In this document: positions 33,441-42,636 of the stretch, in pieces | How positions within the stretch are numbered: the first letter of the stretch is position 1 | How the letters are laid out: the number at the start of each line of letters is the position of its first letter | Assembly (NCBI RefSeq): GCF_000969445.1 | Contig: NZ_JZEY01000061.1 | Span: 186,001 to 250,000, forward strand | Direction: 5' to 3' | Length of the DNA stretch: 64,000 nt | From: Devosia chinhatensis | GTDB taxonomy: Bacteria; Pseudomonadota; Alphaproteobacteria; Rhizobiales; Devosiaceae | Notes under the pieces: model-generated | Database searches by the model: none | Told to the model about the DNA's origin: nothing | Seen by the model: only the letters and a program-made list of their open reading frames with translations | Translations under genes and position numbers: made by a program

Positions 33441-35272
33441 ATTCTGACAATCGCAATGTGATCCTGGCCGTCGTGCTCAGCATGCTCGTGCTGTTTGGCT
33501 GGCAGTTTTTCGTTGCCGGCCCGCAGCTCGAACAGGCCCAGCGACAGGCCGAGTTGCGCGCGGCCCAGCAGGCCGAAACCGAGCAGTTGGCCGTGCCGCA
33601 GGCCGGAACGGAGGACGGGGCCGCCGCCCCTGCCACAACCGGCCCGCAGACTTTTGCCGACCGCGAGACGGCAATTGCCGCCAGTGACCGCGTCGAGATT
33701 TCGACGCTCGACCTGGAAGGCTCGATCAACCTGACCGGCGCGCGGATCGACGATCTCGAACTCAAGCAATATCGCGAGACCGTAGAGCCTGACTCGCCCA
33801 TTATTGCCCTGCTTAAGCCTGCAGGACTTCCTGATGCCTATTTCATCGAACAGGGCTGGGTGGCCGCCGCTGGCTCCACAGTCGCCCTGCCCGACAGCAA
33901 TACGGTCTGGACGCTCGAGGGTGACGCCGGCACTCTGACGGCCGATACGCCCGTGACACTGCGCTATGACAATGGTCAGGGCCTTGTTTTCCGCCGCACC
34001 TTTGCGGTCGATGACTTCTATATGTTCACCGTCACTCAGACCGTGGAAAACAGCGGCTCCGGCGATATCGCGCTGTTCCCCTATGCGCGTGTCGTGCGTC
34101 ACGGCGATCCGCGGGTACAGAATTTCTTCATCCAGCACGAGGGTCCGATTGGCGTCCTCGGCTCAAACAATTACGTCGCCCGCAAATATCATGACCTCCA
34201 GAACGAACGGCAGGTCGATTTCGCCTCGACCACCGGCTGGCTTGGTATGGCCGACAAATACTGGGCAACCGCTGTTCTGCCCAAGGCCGGCACGGCCATC
34301 AATGCGCGCTTCGGCTACAGCGCTCCTGCGGGCACTCACGTCTATCAGTCCAATTACGTCGAAACCCAGCCGGTCATCGTCCCGGCCGGCGGTTCGGTCA
34401 GCCATGAAGCCTATGTTTTTGCAGGCGCCAAGGAAGACCGCGTCATCAGCGCCTATCAGGAACAATATGGTTTCGATCGGCTCGAACTGCTGATTGACTG
34501 GGGCTGGTTCCATTTCCTGACCAAGCCCATGCACTGGCTGCTGGTCACGCTCTACGGCATCCTGGGCAATTTCGGCCTGGCCGTTTTGGCGGTGACCGTC
34601 ATCGTCAAGGCGATTTTCTTCCCCCTGGCCAATCGATCCTATGCCTCCATGGCCGCGATGCGTCGCGTACAGCCGGAAATGAAGGCAATTCAGGAGCGGC
34701 TCAAGGACGACCGTCCGGCCCAGCAGCAGGCCATGATGGAGCTCTACCGCAAGGAGAAGATCAACCCGCTCTCCGGTTGCTGGCCCATCCTTATCCAGAT
34801 CCCGGTGTTCTTCGCACTCTACACCGTCATCTTCATCTCCCTCGAAATGCGCCATGCGCCCTTCTTCGGATGGATCCAGGATCTGGCCGCGCCCGATCCG
34901 ACCAATATCTTCACCCTGTTCGGCCTGATCCCATGGAACCCGATGGCGGTTCCGATCATCGGTTCGTTCCTGCATCTGGGCATTTGGCCGGTCATCATGG
35001 GCATCACGATGTGGGTCCAGATGCGTCTCAACCCGCCGCCGCCGGATCCGACCCAGGCGATGATCTTCAACTGGATGCCGGTGATCTTCACCTTCATGCT
35101 GGGCACTTTCCCGGCGGGTCTGGTGATCTACTGGGCATGGAACAACACGCTCTCGATCGCCCAGCAATGGTTCATCATGAAGCGCCATGGCGTCGAGGTG
35201 AACCTGTTCGGCAACATCGTCAGCAGCTTCCGCCGCAAGCCCAAGCCAGCGGGCGACGCCAGCAAGAGCTGA
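33437..35272 (+). CDS. yidC: Membrane protein insertase YidC
   Basis: 611-residue Gram-negative YidC. An N-terminal membrane anchor (ILAVVLSMLVLFGWQFFVAG) is followed by a large periplasmic beta-sandwich domain (about 60-340) and the conserved five-helix insertase core. The core starts with FLTKPMHWLL and the arginine-bearing helix and hairpin (AIFFPLANRSYASMAAMR, then KEKINPLSGCWP). It inserts and folds inner-membrane proteins, alone or with SecYEG. Coupled to rnpA. A GC hairpin without T run follows at 35293-35317 before engB. Confidence 0.96.
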   Translation: MNSDNRNVILAVVLSMLVLFGWQFFVAGPQLEQAQRQAELRAAQQAETEQLAVPQAGTEDGAAAPATTGPQTFADRETAIAASDRVEISTLDLEGSINLTGARIDDLELKQYRETVEPDSPIIALLKPAGLPDAYFIEQGWVAAAGSTVALPDSNTVWTLEGDAGTLTADTPVTLRYDNGQGLVFRRTFAVDDFYMFTVTQTVENSGSGDIALFPYARVVRHGDPRVQNFFIQHEGPIGVLGSNNYVARKYHDLQNERQVDFASTTGWLGMADKYWATAVLPKAGTAINARFGYSAPAGTHVYQSNYVETQPVIVPAGGSVSHEAYVFAGAKEDRVISAYQEQYGFDRLELLIDWGWFHFLTKPMHWLLVTLYGILGNFGLAVLAVTVIVKAIFFPLANRSYASMAAMRRVQPEMKAIQERLKDDRPAQQQAMMELYRKEKINPLSGCWPILIQIPVFFALYTVIFISLEMRHAPFFGWIQDLAAPDPTNIFTLFGLIPWNPMAVPIIGSFLHLGIWPVIMGITMWVQMRLNPPPPDPTQAMIFNWMPVIFTFMLGTFPAGLVIYWAWNNTLSIAQQWFIMKRHGVEVNLFGNIVSSFRRKPKPAGDASKS

Positions 35273-35292
35273 GCCGGATACGCGAAATTCAG

Positions 35293-35317
35293 GGCCCGCC
35301 GCTCACCCCGGCGGGCC
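35293..35317 (+). repeat. Hairpin between yidC and engB
   Basis: Eight-base perfect stem GGCCCGCC / GGCGGGCC with a nine-base loop in the 65-base gap. No T run follows, so it is more likely an mRNA stability element or partial terminator than a full stop. Confidence 0.5.
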
Positions 35318-35337
35318 TCAACTTTATGGGGTAGGAC

Positions 35338-35982
35338 ATGAGCCAGCCGGATTATTCACCCGACATCATCGAACGCGGCCGCTTGCTCTTTGCGCGGCCC
35401 TTCGTTTTCGTGAAGGGCTGCGTGCGCATTGCGGACCTGCCCCCCATGGACCGGATCGAGATCGCCTTTGCAGGGCGGTCCAATGTCGGCAAATCCAGCC
35501 TGATCAACGCCCTGTGCGGTACGTCGGGCCTGGCGCGGACGTCAAACACGCCGGGACGCACCCAGGAACTCAATATCTTTGAAAGCCAGAGCGAGAGCCT
35601 GCGCATCGTCGACATGCCCGGCTACGGCTACGCCAAGGCACCCGAGCCGAAGGTGAAGGCCTGGACGCACCTCATCCATCAATATCTGACCGGCCGCTCC
35701 ACCTTGCGCCGCGTCTATGTACTGGTGGATAGCCGCCATGGTCCCAAGGACAATGACATCAGCGTCATGAACGAGCTGGACCGCGCTGCGGTCAGTTATC
35801 AGGTTGTCCTGACCAAGGTGGACAAGCCATCCGCCAAGGATCTCGAGACCAATATCGCTCGCACCATAGCCACCATTGCCAAGCGCCCGGCTGCCCATCC
35901 CGACGTCATTCAGACCTCGAGTGAGAAAGGGACTGGCCTAACGCAATTGCGTACGGAGATCGCGCTTCTGCTCGAGAGCTGA
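35338..35982 (+). CDS. engB: Ribosome biogenesis GTP-binding protein EngB (YihA/YsxC)
   Basis: 214-residue TRAFAC-class GTPase needed for late 50S subunit assembly. G1 is GRSNVGKSS, the G2 threonine is in [10 protein letters not shown]3 is DMPGYG, G4 is TKVDK, and the G5-like SSEKGTG follows. Length and N-terminus ([17 protein letters not shown]) match alphaproteobacterial homologues. It follows yidC by 65 bases. The next gene is convergent, with only six bases between stop codons. Confidence 0.96.
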   Translation: MSQPDYSPDIIERGRLLFARPFVFVKGCVRIADLPPMDRIEIAFAGRSNVGKSSLINALCGTSGLARTSNTPGRTQELNIFESQSESLRIVDMPGYGYAKAPEPKVKAWTHLIHQYLTGRSTLRRVYVLVDSRHGPKDNDISVMNELDRAAVSYQVVLTKVDKPSAKDLETNIARTIATIAKRPAAHPDVIQTSSEKGTGLTQLRTEIALLLES

Positions 35983-35988
35983 ACCGTC

Positions 35989-36693
35989 TCAGCCGGCGAA
36001 GAACCGCCTTATATAGGAATTGACGAGGGCGCTGTCGGATTTGGTGTCGAAGGAGGACAACGCCTTTTCCACTACGTCATCGGCGGCAATACCGCGCCGC
36101 AGCTCTGCCAAGGCCAGGCTGTAAGCATCGGCAAATTCCGGATGCGGCTGGAAGCTGAGCGCACGCCCGGATTTATAGGCAAGGCCGGCATTGGGCGTGA
36201 AGTCAGACGCGAGAATCACCTCCGCCTCGGCAGGCGGCTCGATCACCTGATCCTGATGCGAGCACGCGATGGACAATGTCTGGGGTGCATCCACCATGAA
36301 ATCGGGGCGCTCGACGACACGATAGGTATGTCGCCCGAGGCCCCAACCCTTTTCCGATTTGCGCACCTGCCCGCCCAGCGCGTCGGCCATGATTTGATGA
36401 CCAAAGCAAATGCCGAGCATAGGGACACGCGCCGCGTAAGCTTCGCGAATGAACGTGCGCAGAGGCTCGAGCCACCCGTGATCCTCATAGACGCCTGCGG
36501 ATGAGCCGGTGATCACAATACCTTCCAGGGTCGTCGGATCGGGTAATTGCTGCCCACTGACAACGCTCACGACGTCGTGGGTGAAGCTATGGCCATCCCC
36601 CTCGAAAATCAGCGGAAACATATCGCTGTAGGGGACGAACCGGTCGCGTAGGGCGTCAGGAACGCGGCCTACTTCGATGATGGTGATCTTCAT
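35989..36693 (-). CDS. Class I glutamine amidotransferase
   Basis: 234-residue stand-alone glutaminase domain of the GMP-synthase type. The nucleophile cysteine is in MLGICFGHQI and the His/Glu of the triad are in FQPHPEF. It transfers or releases ammonia from glutamine or acts as a gamma-glutamyl hydrolase; the acceptor cannot be read from the sequence. Related proteins sit in polyamine catabolism (PuuD-like) or remain unassigned. It is convergent with engB and shows no functional link to neighbours. The start ATG is at 36693. Confidence 0.85.
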   Translation of the reverse strand: MKITIIEVGRVPDALRDRFVPYSDMFPLIFEGDGHSFTHDVVSVVSGQQLPDPTTLEGIVITGSSAGVYEDHGWLEPLRTFIREAYAARVPMLGICFGHQIMADALGGQVRKSEKGWGLGRHTYRVVERPDFMVDAPQTLSIACSHQDQVIEPPAEAEVILASDFTPNAGLAYKSGRALSFQPHPEFADAYSLALAELRRGIAADDVVEKALSSFDTKSDSALVNSYIRRFFAG

Positions 36694-36781
36694 GGGCGAT
36701 TACCTCCGCATAGCTTCTAGCGGAGGACATTAGACGCAGGCAACCGCCTGCCAATGCATGCCTGCCTGTCGACGAACCGGC

Positions 36782-37261
36782 CTAGGCAGCCGGAGCGAAA
36801 CGAAGAGCGACACCATTGATGCAGTAGCGCAGACCGGTCGGCTGCGGGCCGTCTTCGAATACGTGCCCCTGATGGCCCCCACAATTGGCGCAATGCACTT
36901 CGATGCGCGTCATGAACAGCGCAGTATCGACCTTGGTGCCGATCGCCCCGGGGACAAAATCCCAGAAACTCGGCCACCCCGTTCCGCTGTCATATTTGGT
37001 GGCGGCATCGAACAGGGCAACTTCGCACCCTGCACAATGAAACATGCCGGGGCGCTTTTCGTCATTGAGGGGAGAGGTAAAGGGGCGTTCCGTGTCCTCA
37101 TGACGCAGCACCTGGTAAGCCGCTGGCTCCAGCCGCGCCTGCCATTCAGCATCTGTGAGGGTAAAAGGAAAATCGCCTTCTGTCGCCTGTGGGCGATTAA
37201 AGCCAAGGGCTGCCATAAGGCCAGCTGCGGCGGCGGAGAACATGAGGGTGCGACGGTACAT
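36782..37261 (-). CDS. msrB: Peptide-methionine (R)-S-oxide reductase, exported
   Basis: 159-residue MsrB. Zinc ligands are the CAGC and CANC pairs, and the catalytic cysteine is in GLRYCINGVALRF. A first ~25 residues with MYRRTLMFSAAAAGLMAALGF form an export signal with two arginines, possibly Tat type, so it probably repairs oxidised methionine in the periplasm. GTGWPSFWDFVPGAIG is family-typical. The upstream fasciclin gene is on the same strand, 172 bases away, with a long hairpin between. Confidence 0.93.
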   Translation of the reverse strand: MYRRTLMFSAAAAGLMAALGFNRPQATEGDFPFTLTDAEWQARLEPAAYQVLRHEDTERPFTSPLNDEKRPGMFHCAGCEVALFDAATKYDSGTGWPSFWDFVPGAIGTKVDTALFMTRIEVHCANCGGHQGHVFEDGPQPTGLRYCINGVALRFAPAA

Positions 37262-37295
37262 GATGGTGGGACCTTATCCTTTGGACGAGGACCCG

Positions 37296-37327
37296 GCGCC
37301 GTCCGGGGAGGGAGAACCGGACGGCGC
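37296..37327 (-). repeat. Eleven-base-pair hairpin between the fasciclin gene and msrB
   Basis: Perfect inverted repeat GCGCCGTCCGG / CCGGACGGCGC with a ten-base purine-rich loop. No T run follows on either strand. It may end or stabilise the fasciclin message. Confidence 0.6.
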
Positions 37328-37433
37328 TGGGGAAGGCGACGTGACCACAAGTGCAAGGGACCGTCTATGGGGTCACGTCGTAGTGAGGATCGCTCGGTGC
37401 AACGATAAGCTGCGACCCTCGGAAAAGTGCTGC

Positions 37434-38000
37434 TTACGAAGAGGGCAGCAGGACCTTGTCGATGACGTGGATGACGCCGTTGGACTGGTCGACGTCAGCG
37501 ATCGTCACGGTGGCAACGCCGCCGGTAGCGTCGGTGATCTTGACTGCATCGCCGTCGAGGCTGAAGGTCAGCTCGCCGCCCTGGACGGTCGCGGCCTTGT
37601 ACTCGCCGCCATTGTCGTTGATCATCTGAACCAGATCGGCCGAGTGAATGTCACCAGCAATCACGTGATATGTCAGGACGCCAGTGAGCTGGTCCTTGTT
37701 TTCGGGCAGCAGCAGCGTGTCGACAGTACCGGCCGGAAGCGCGTCAAAGGCAGCGTTGACGGGCGCGAAGACGGTGAAGGGGCCCGGGCCGGACAGGGTC
37801 TCGACCAGGTCAGCGGCCTGAACGGCAGCGACCAGCGTAGTGTGGTCGGCAGAGTTCACGGCATTTTCGATGATGTTGTTGGTTGCGGGCATGGCAGCGC
37901 CGCCCACCATGGGAGCATCCTGAGCGATGACGGCAGCGCCGGACATCGAACCAAAGGCGAGCACAGCGGCGACGGAAAGTGCGCGAAGAGAAATAGTCAT
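37434..38000 (-). CDS. Secreted fasciclin (FAS1) domain protein
   Basis: 188-residue protein with a signal peptide (about 1-26, ending VIAQ) and one FAS1 domain. Visible marks are NIIENAVNSADHTTLVAAVQAADL, GPFTVFAPVNAAFDALP (H1 box), LTYHVIAG, and the C-terminal NGVIHVIDKVLLPS (H2 box). FAS1 domains mediate adhesion or matrix interactions; the bacterial role is rarely known. The ribosome site AGGAAGGAA precedes the ATG. The upstream region is AT-rich. Confidence 0.9.
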   Translation of the reverse strand: MTISLRALSVAAVLAFGSMSGAAVIAQDAPMVGGAAMPATNNIIENAVNSADHTTLVAAVQAADLVETLSGPGPFTVFAPVNAAFDALPAGTVDTLLLPENKDQLTGVLTYHVIAGDIHSADLVQMINDNGGEYKAATVQGGELTFSLDGDAVKITDATGGVATVTIADVDQSNGVIHVIDKVLLPSS

Positions 38001-38332
38001 TGGAATTTCCTTCCTGTTGAATTCTCGTCCCGTTCAGAGCGGGATACAGCAATTACGCGCTGGATCGAAAACTGGTTTGGTTGGCCTTTTTTCGGATCAC
38101 CAAGACGAAAAAGAGATCAAAAAAAATATTTTAACAATATATACCAATGACTTAACCCGCGCGAGACCTCTGCGAACACCGATTGTGGCGACAAAAAGAT
38201 GCAGTGATCCGATCTGGAAACCAGGACGTAAGAAGTCGCTTTCGAGAAGGGAGTTCCACGTCAGCGAAGCAGTTCCTGAAAAAAAACACCCCGGACGAGG
38301 CCGGGGTGAAGGAAAGCATCTGTCAGATGAAA
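38001..38332. other. Intergenic region between tolB and the fasciclin gene
   Basis: 332 bases. The part next to the fasciclin start (38001-38160) carries its leader and presumably promoter, and includes a strongly AT-rich block at about 38100-38155. The part next to tolB ends in the tolB terminator. Between about 38160 and 38275 I see no gene, RNA or clear site. Confidence 0.5.
38279..38308 (-). terminator. Rho-independent terminator of the tol operon
   Basis: Perfect stem CACCCCGG / CCGGGGTG with a six-base loop, followed on the minus strand by eight T. It lies 24 bases after the tolB stop and closes the tolQRAB unit, so no pal gene is cotranscribed here. Confidence 0.9.
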
Positions 38333-39643
38333 TCAGGTCCGCAGACCCGACCATGACGGATCGGATGCATAGGTCTCGGTGCCGATCGTCTGCACGCTGC
38401 GTCCCCAGATGTCCACGCTCATCAAACGCGGGCCGTCATTGCCACCCGGATCTTGGAAGAACATGATCACGCGGCCATTTGGCGCCCAGCTCGGGCCCTC
38501 TGCATGATAGCCCGAGTACAGCAGTCGTTCGCCTGATCCATCCGGGTTCATGATGCCGATATGAAACTGGCCGCCGGACTGGCGGGTGAATGCGATCAGG
38601 TCCCCTGTGGGCGACCAGACAGGCGTAGAATAGCTGCCCTGGCCATAGCTGATCCGCTGGGCGTTCCCGCCGCCGGCACCCATCATATAGATCTGCGGAG
38701 ACCCACCCCGATCGCTTTCGAACACGATCCGGCTGCCATCGGAGGAATAGGATGGCCCGGTGTCGATCGCAGCGCCCGATGTCAGCTGCATGGGCTGACC
38801 GCCATTGGTCGATACGGCATAGATATTGGTCGCCCCGCCCTGCTCGACCGAGAAAGCGACAGTGCCGCCATCGGGAGAGAAACGCGGGGCGAAGGTCATG
38901 GCGCCAACCGCTGCCAGGCGCTGCTGACGACCAGTAGAAAGCTGCAGCAGATAGACCTGAGGATTGCCGTCGGCAAAATTCATATAGGTGACGAGGTCGC
39001 CACCCGGAGAAAAGCGGGGAGTCAGCGCCATATTGGCGCCATCCGTCAGGTAGCGCGCATTGGCACCGTCCTGATCCATGATTGCCAGTCGCCGTGTCCG
39101 GTTCGCCTTGGGGCCGCTTTCGGCCACATAGATAACCTGGGTGTCGAAATAGCCCGAGCCGCCGGAAAGCTGCGAATAAATGGCGTCCGACACCATGTGC
39201 GCAATCCGGCGGGCCGAACTGGGATCGGTCGCGTAGCTATTGCCGACCACTTGCGCGGCCTGTTGGGTGTCCCAGACGCGCACCGAAGCGGAAATCTGCC
39301 CACCGCGCTCGACCGAGCCCATGACAACGCCATCGACATTGGCCGTACGCCACACATTGAAGTCCGGCGTGGCGTTCACATCGCCGACGCGCACCGGAAG
39401 CGATGCCGGATCAAGTGGCAGGAACAGCCCAGAGCGCCGCAGATTGTTGCGCACGATATCGGCAATTTCCCGCCCAAAAGTGGGATCGGACGAGGCGAAG
39501 TCGGGAATGGCGATGGGCAGAGGCTGGAAATTGGCGCCCTCCACCACGATCCGCAATTGCGCCAGGGTCATGGGAGCGGTTGCCAGCAGCGCACTGCCGG
39601 CCAGTCCCAGTTTCAACGCAGTGCGCCGGTTCACAAGAGTCAT
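38333..39643 (-). CDS. tolB: Tol-Pal system beta-propeller protein TolB
   Basis: 436-residue periplasmic protein: N-terminal anticodon-binding-like domain then a six-bladed propeller with repeated FSPDG / WSPTG blades. It links TolA at the inner membrane to Pal and the outer membrane during constriction. The signal peptide has NRRTALKLGLAGSALLATA, a twin-arginine-like pattern. The ATG at 39643 was chosen because this signal begins there. It is last gene of the tol operon, 65 bases after tolA, with a strong terminator behind. No pal follows. Confidence 0.94.
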   Translation of the reverse strand: MTLVNRRTALKLGLAGSALLATAPMTLAQLRIVVEGANFQPLPIAIPDFASSDPTFGREIADIVRNNLRRSGLFLPLDPASLPVRVGDVNATPDFNVWRTANVDGVVMGSVERGGQISASVRVWDTQQAAQVVGNSYATDPSSARRIAHMVSDAIYSQLSGGSGYFDTQVIYVAESGPKANRTRRLAIMDQDGANARYLTDGANMALTPRFSPGGDLVTYMNFADGNPQVYLLQLSTGRQQRLAAVGAMTFAPRFSPDGGTVAFSVEQGGATNIYAVSTNGGQPMQLTSGAAIDTGPSYSSDGSRIVFESDRGGSPQIYMMGAGGGNAQRISYGQGSYSTPVWSPTGDLIAFTRQSGGQFHIGIMNPDGSGERLLYSGYHAEGPSWAPNGRVIMFFQDPGGNDGPRLMSVDIWGRSVQTIGTETYASDPSWSGLRT

Positions 39644-39708
39644 CTCGGTTCGGTCTCCAGTTTCGCCGTTCGGGCCGTTTCTTGGCCACCAAACAGGCAA
39701 ATTCAAGG

Positions 39709-40872
39709 TCAGGGTCTAAGTTCCACTTCGATCTGGCGCCATTGGTCATAGGCGTCAGCGGAAAGCATCGAATAAGGGCCGCACTGCATCACCGCGCGCT
39801 GGGCGGCACGGGCAATGCCCTGTCCCGCGGGCGAGGAATCGGCGGAAACAACCTGCGGCGTGCCGTTGACGCTGCCATCGGGGTTCATCGATACGCGCAG
39901 GGTCACGTTGAGGCCGCTGTTGAAATCGCTGGGCAAGAGGTTCCAGCAATTCTTGATCCGCGCCACCAATCCATCGATCGCGGTCTGGCTGAGGCGCGCC
40001 GACGTGCCGGTAGTGTCGCCCAGGGTGGTCGATCCCCCCTGCCCCGTCGTGCCCCCGGTCGTGGGTGCATTGTTGATGATATTGTTGATCTGATCGGCAG
40101 CCGTATCGCTTGGCGCGGTCGACGGCGGCGTCGGCCGCGTCTGTTGCGCAGCAGCCGCCGCCTGACGCTGGCGTTCGGCTTCCTCTCGACGACGCCTTTC
40201 GGCGGCCAAAGCCTGCTCGCGAACCTGAGCGAGGTCGGTTGGACGCGCTGTCGGCAGAGCGACATTGACCTGCGGCGCCGCCGCCGGCTCGGGGGTCGGG
40301 GCCGGTGTGGGCTCGGGGGTCGGCTCGGGTGTCGGCTCCGGTTCCGGGGCCGGCGCAGGTTCCGGTTCTGGCGCAGGGGCGGGTGTCGGCACGAGATCGG
40401 CCGGCCGGGTCTGGGGCAGGGTCGGAGCGATCGGTGTCGGCGTGGGGGCCGGCGTAGGCTCGGGCTCCGGCGCCGGCTCGGGTTCCGGTGCGGGGGCGGG
40501 TTCAGGCTCTGGTTCCGGGGTCGGCTCGGGCTCAGGCTCGGGTTGCTGTTCGGGGGCCGGTGCCGTTTGCGTCACCGGGGCCGGTGTGGGGACATCCGCA
40601 GGCGACGGGGTGACCTGGTTCTCTTGCGTATTGCCCGTAGGCTGGGCCAGTTCCGCAGGCGTATCCGTGTCGACCACCGAGGGCGTATTGGTCTCGACGA
40701 CATCGCTGTCGAGCTGGCCCATGCGGATATTGGAATATTCCTCGATGGGCACGAGGTCGACAGAAATGGATTGCACGCTCGTCTGCAGCGGCTCGGTCGA
40801 TCCAAGATTGATCAGACCCAGAACCAGCAGCAGAACGTGTGCGGAGATCGAAACCGTCAGGCCCGTACGCAT
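39709..40872 (-). CDS. tolA: TolA-like energy-transducing protein
   Basis: 387 residues: one N-terminal inner-membrane helix (about 6-24), a very long Pro/Glu/Ala-rich region (about 75-200, many PEPEP and PAPEP repeats), an Arg/Glu/Ala-rich helical stretch ([19 protein letters not shown]) and a C-terminal TonB/TolA domain (about 290-387) with the conserved NCWNL and [11 protein letters not shown]. It carries proton-motive energy from TolQR to TolB and Pal across the periplasm. It starts nine bases after tolR. The proline-rich spacer replaces much of the long alpha-helix of E. coli TolA. Confidence 0.88.
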   Translation of the reverse strand: MRTGLTVSISAHVLLLVLGLINLGSTEPLQTSVQSISVDLVPIEEYSNIRMGQLDSDVVETNTPSVVDTDTPAELAQPTGNTQENQVTPSPADVPTPAPVTQTAPAPEQQPEPEPEPTPEPEPEPAPAPEPEPAPEPEPTPAPTPTPIAPTLPQTRPADLVPTPAPAPEPEPAPAPEPEPTPEPTPEPTPAPTPEPAAAPQVNVALPTARPTDLAQVREQALAAERRRREEAERQRQAAAAAQQTRPTPPSTAPSDTAADQINNIINNAPTTGGTTGQGGSTTLGDTTGTSARLSQTAIDGLVARIKNCWNLLPSDFNSGLNVTLRVSMNPDGSVNGTPQVVSADSSPAGQGIARAAQRAVMQCGPYSMLSADAYDQWRQIEVELRP

Positions 40873-40881
40873 CAGCCCGGC

Positions 40882-41325
40882 CTATCTCTCGCGCTCGGTG
40901 ACGAGCCCGATCTTGGAATACCCGGCGGCGGAAAGCATGCCCATGACGCGCATGACCGTACCGTAATTGGCGGTGGTGTCGCCGCGCAGGAAAATACGAT
41001 CCTCGGGGGTCGCCAGTTCGGACACGCTGGTCAGCAGCTGGGCTTCCGACACCGGATTCTCGTCCACGAAAATCGCGCCTTCGGGCGTGACGGCAACGGT
41101 GATCGGCCGCGTCTGGCTTGGCATTTCGCCCGCCGCCGTGCGCGGCAGGTCGACACTGACCCCGGCCGTCATCATCGGCGCTGCCACCATCATGATGATG
41201 AGCAGAACCAGCATGACGTCCACCATGGGCGTGATGTTGATTTCGCTTATGACGCCCGATTTTTTGCGTCGACGGCCGCGACGACCGCCACCGCCTCCTC
41301 CGCCCGCTGCACCACCCATGCCCAT
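40882..41325 (-). CDS. tolR: Tol-Pal protein TolR (ExbD family)
   Basis: 147-residue ExbD/TolR protein. A glycine- and arginine-rich N-terminus (GGGGGGGRRGRRRKK) precedes the single membrane helix with the key aspartate in NITPMVDVMLVLLIIMMV, then a periplasmic domain (VDLPRTAAGEMP and ITVAVTPEGAIFVDE). With TolQ it forms the proton channel that energises TolA. It starts one base after the tolQ stop, so translation is coupled. Confidence 0.94.
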   Translation of the reverse strand: MGMGGAAGGGGGGGRRGRRRKKSGVISEINITPMVDVMLVLLIIMMVAAPMMTAGVSVDLPRTAAGEMPSQTRPITVAVTPEGAIFVDENPVSEAQLLTSVSELATPEDRIFLRGDTTANYGTVMRVMGMLSAAGYSKIGLVTERER

Positions 41326-41326
41326 G

Positions 41327-42037
41327 TCAGCGGCTCCGCGCTTCGAGCTGACGAGACAGGATGGTGGAGAATTCGTCCGCGAAGCCTTCGAGCCGGCCGA
41401 TCATCTTGCTCGCGTCGGAAGAGAGCTTGTTGTAGGCGATAACCGCTGGAATAGCGGCCACGAGGCCGATGGCGGTCGCGAACAGGGCTTCGGCGATCGG
41501 CCCGGCGACCACGGCAAGATTGGTGTCGGAGGACGCCGCTATGTTGGTGAAGGCATTCATGATGCCCCAGACCGTGCCGAAAAGCCCGATAAACGGACCT
41601 GCCGAGCCCACCGTGGCAAGGAAGCCCAGGCGCTTTTCGAGGAACTCGCTTTCCCGGGCGATGGCGACGTCGAGCACCTTGTCGAGGCGTTGCTGCATGC
41701 CCACAAAGCTCGCGGCGTTCTGCTCGTGGCTCCGCTTCCATTCCTTCATGGCGGCCACGAAGACCGATCCCAGGCCGCCCGATGGCTTTTCCGATTGTTG
41801 CTGATAAAGCTCTTCCAGCGACTGGCCGGACCAGAACGTGCGCTCGAAGCGGTTCATCTCCGCCTTCATGCGGCGATAGCTGATCGTCTTGTCGATGATG
41901 ATCGCCCAGCACCAGACCGATGCGACGAGCAGCCCGATCATCACCGACTTAACGACGATGTCGGCCATCATAAACAGGCCCCAGATGGACAGATCGGTAT
42001 GGGGAGCGGCGGCTCCTACTGCATCCATGGCTTCCAT
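41327..42037 (-). CDS. tolQ: Tol-Pal protein TolQ (ExbB/MotA family)
   Basis: 236-residue inner-membrane protein with three membrane helices: about 22-42, then LATVGSAGPFIGLFGTVWGIMNAF, then AEALFATAIGLVAAIPAVIAYN. These match the TolQ/ExbB pattern, including the conserved threonines lining the proton path. The ATG follows AGAAGGAATTTTC. A TTGACA lies at 42102-42107 on the minus strand, but the matching -10 is poor. It is the first tol gene, 188 bases after ybgC. Confidence 0.95.
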   Translation of the reverse strand: MEAMDAVGAAAPHTDLSIWGLFMMADIVVKSVMIGLLVASVWCWAIIIDKTISYRRMKAEMNRFERTFWSGQSLEELYQQQSEKPSGGLGSVFVAAMKEWKRSHEQNAASFVGMQQRLDKVLDVAIARESEFLEKRLGFLATVGSAGPFIGLFGTVWGIMNAFTNIAASSDTNLAVVAGPIAEALFATAIGLVAAIPAVIAYNKLSSDASKMIGRLEGFADEFSTILSRQLEARSR

Positions 42038-42225
42038 GAAAATTCCTTCTCGGCCCGGCTTACATGCGTGGCCCCAGCGTCGGTGCGATGGGGACCAAAT
42101 CTGTCAAAATTAAGAGAAATGCCCCGTATTCCGGGCCGTTGACCGGCCGGCACGATGCAAATCTCCCTTTGTGCCCTTTATGGTCACCAAAGAGTTAACA
42201 AACCGAATCCGAAACGGGGACTTCG

Positions 42226-42636
42226 CTAGCAGACTGTTAGCGTTGAGTGTCGCACCAGATCCCTTATGGCCAAGGGAAGGCGAGCCGGGCCGCCGCTGGT
42301 CTTGATGGAAACCACGACCAGCTCAGCCTTGGTCAGCAGAACCTCCTCACGCAGAATTGTCTGCCGCAAGGTGAGGCGGGCGCCGCTGGCATCGAGCGGC
42401 TCGGTGAGGACGGTCAGCATATCGTCGATATGGGCCGGGGCGACGAAGTCGATATTCATCGATCGGACCGCAAAAGCGATGCCGTCCCTGGCAAGTTCGG
42501 AATGATGGATGCCGGCGTCGCGCAGGAATTCGGTGCGGGCCCGTTCGAAGAACTTGAGATAGGCCGCGTGATAGACATTGCCGGAAAAATCGGTGTCTTC
42601 GTAATAGATCCGGACGGGGAAACGATGGGCGCTCAT
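42226..42636 (-). CDS. ybgC: Acyl-CoA thioesterase YbgC, Tol-associated
   Basis: 136-residue hot-dog-fold thioesterase. The active-site stretch is YYEDTDFSGNVYHAAYLKFFERARTE (aspartate in YEDTD), typical of YbgC. It hydrolyses short to medium acyl-CoA thioesters and is the usual first gene of tol-pal clusters, though its link to Tol function is unclear. The start overlaps the Nudix gene stop by four bases, making it part of the ruvCAB-Nudix-ybgC string. Confidence 0.92.
   Translation of the reverse strand: MSAHRFPVRIYYEDTDFSGNVYHAAYLKFFERARTEFLRDAGIHHSELARDGIAFAVRSMNIDFVAPAHIDDMLTVLTEPLDASGARLTLRQTILREEVLLTKAELVVVSIKTSGGPARLPLAIRDLVRHSTLTVC

Noticed and set aside
39403-41442. 679-residue plus-strand open frame across tolB, tolA and tolR
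   Set aside because: Low-complexity Arg/Gly-rich product typical of antisense high-GC frames; the minus strand carries a clear tol operon.
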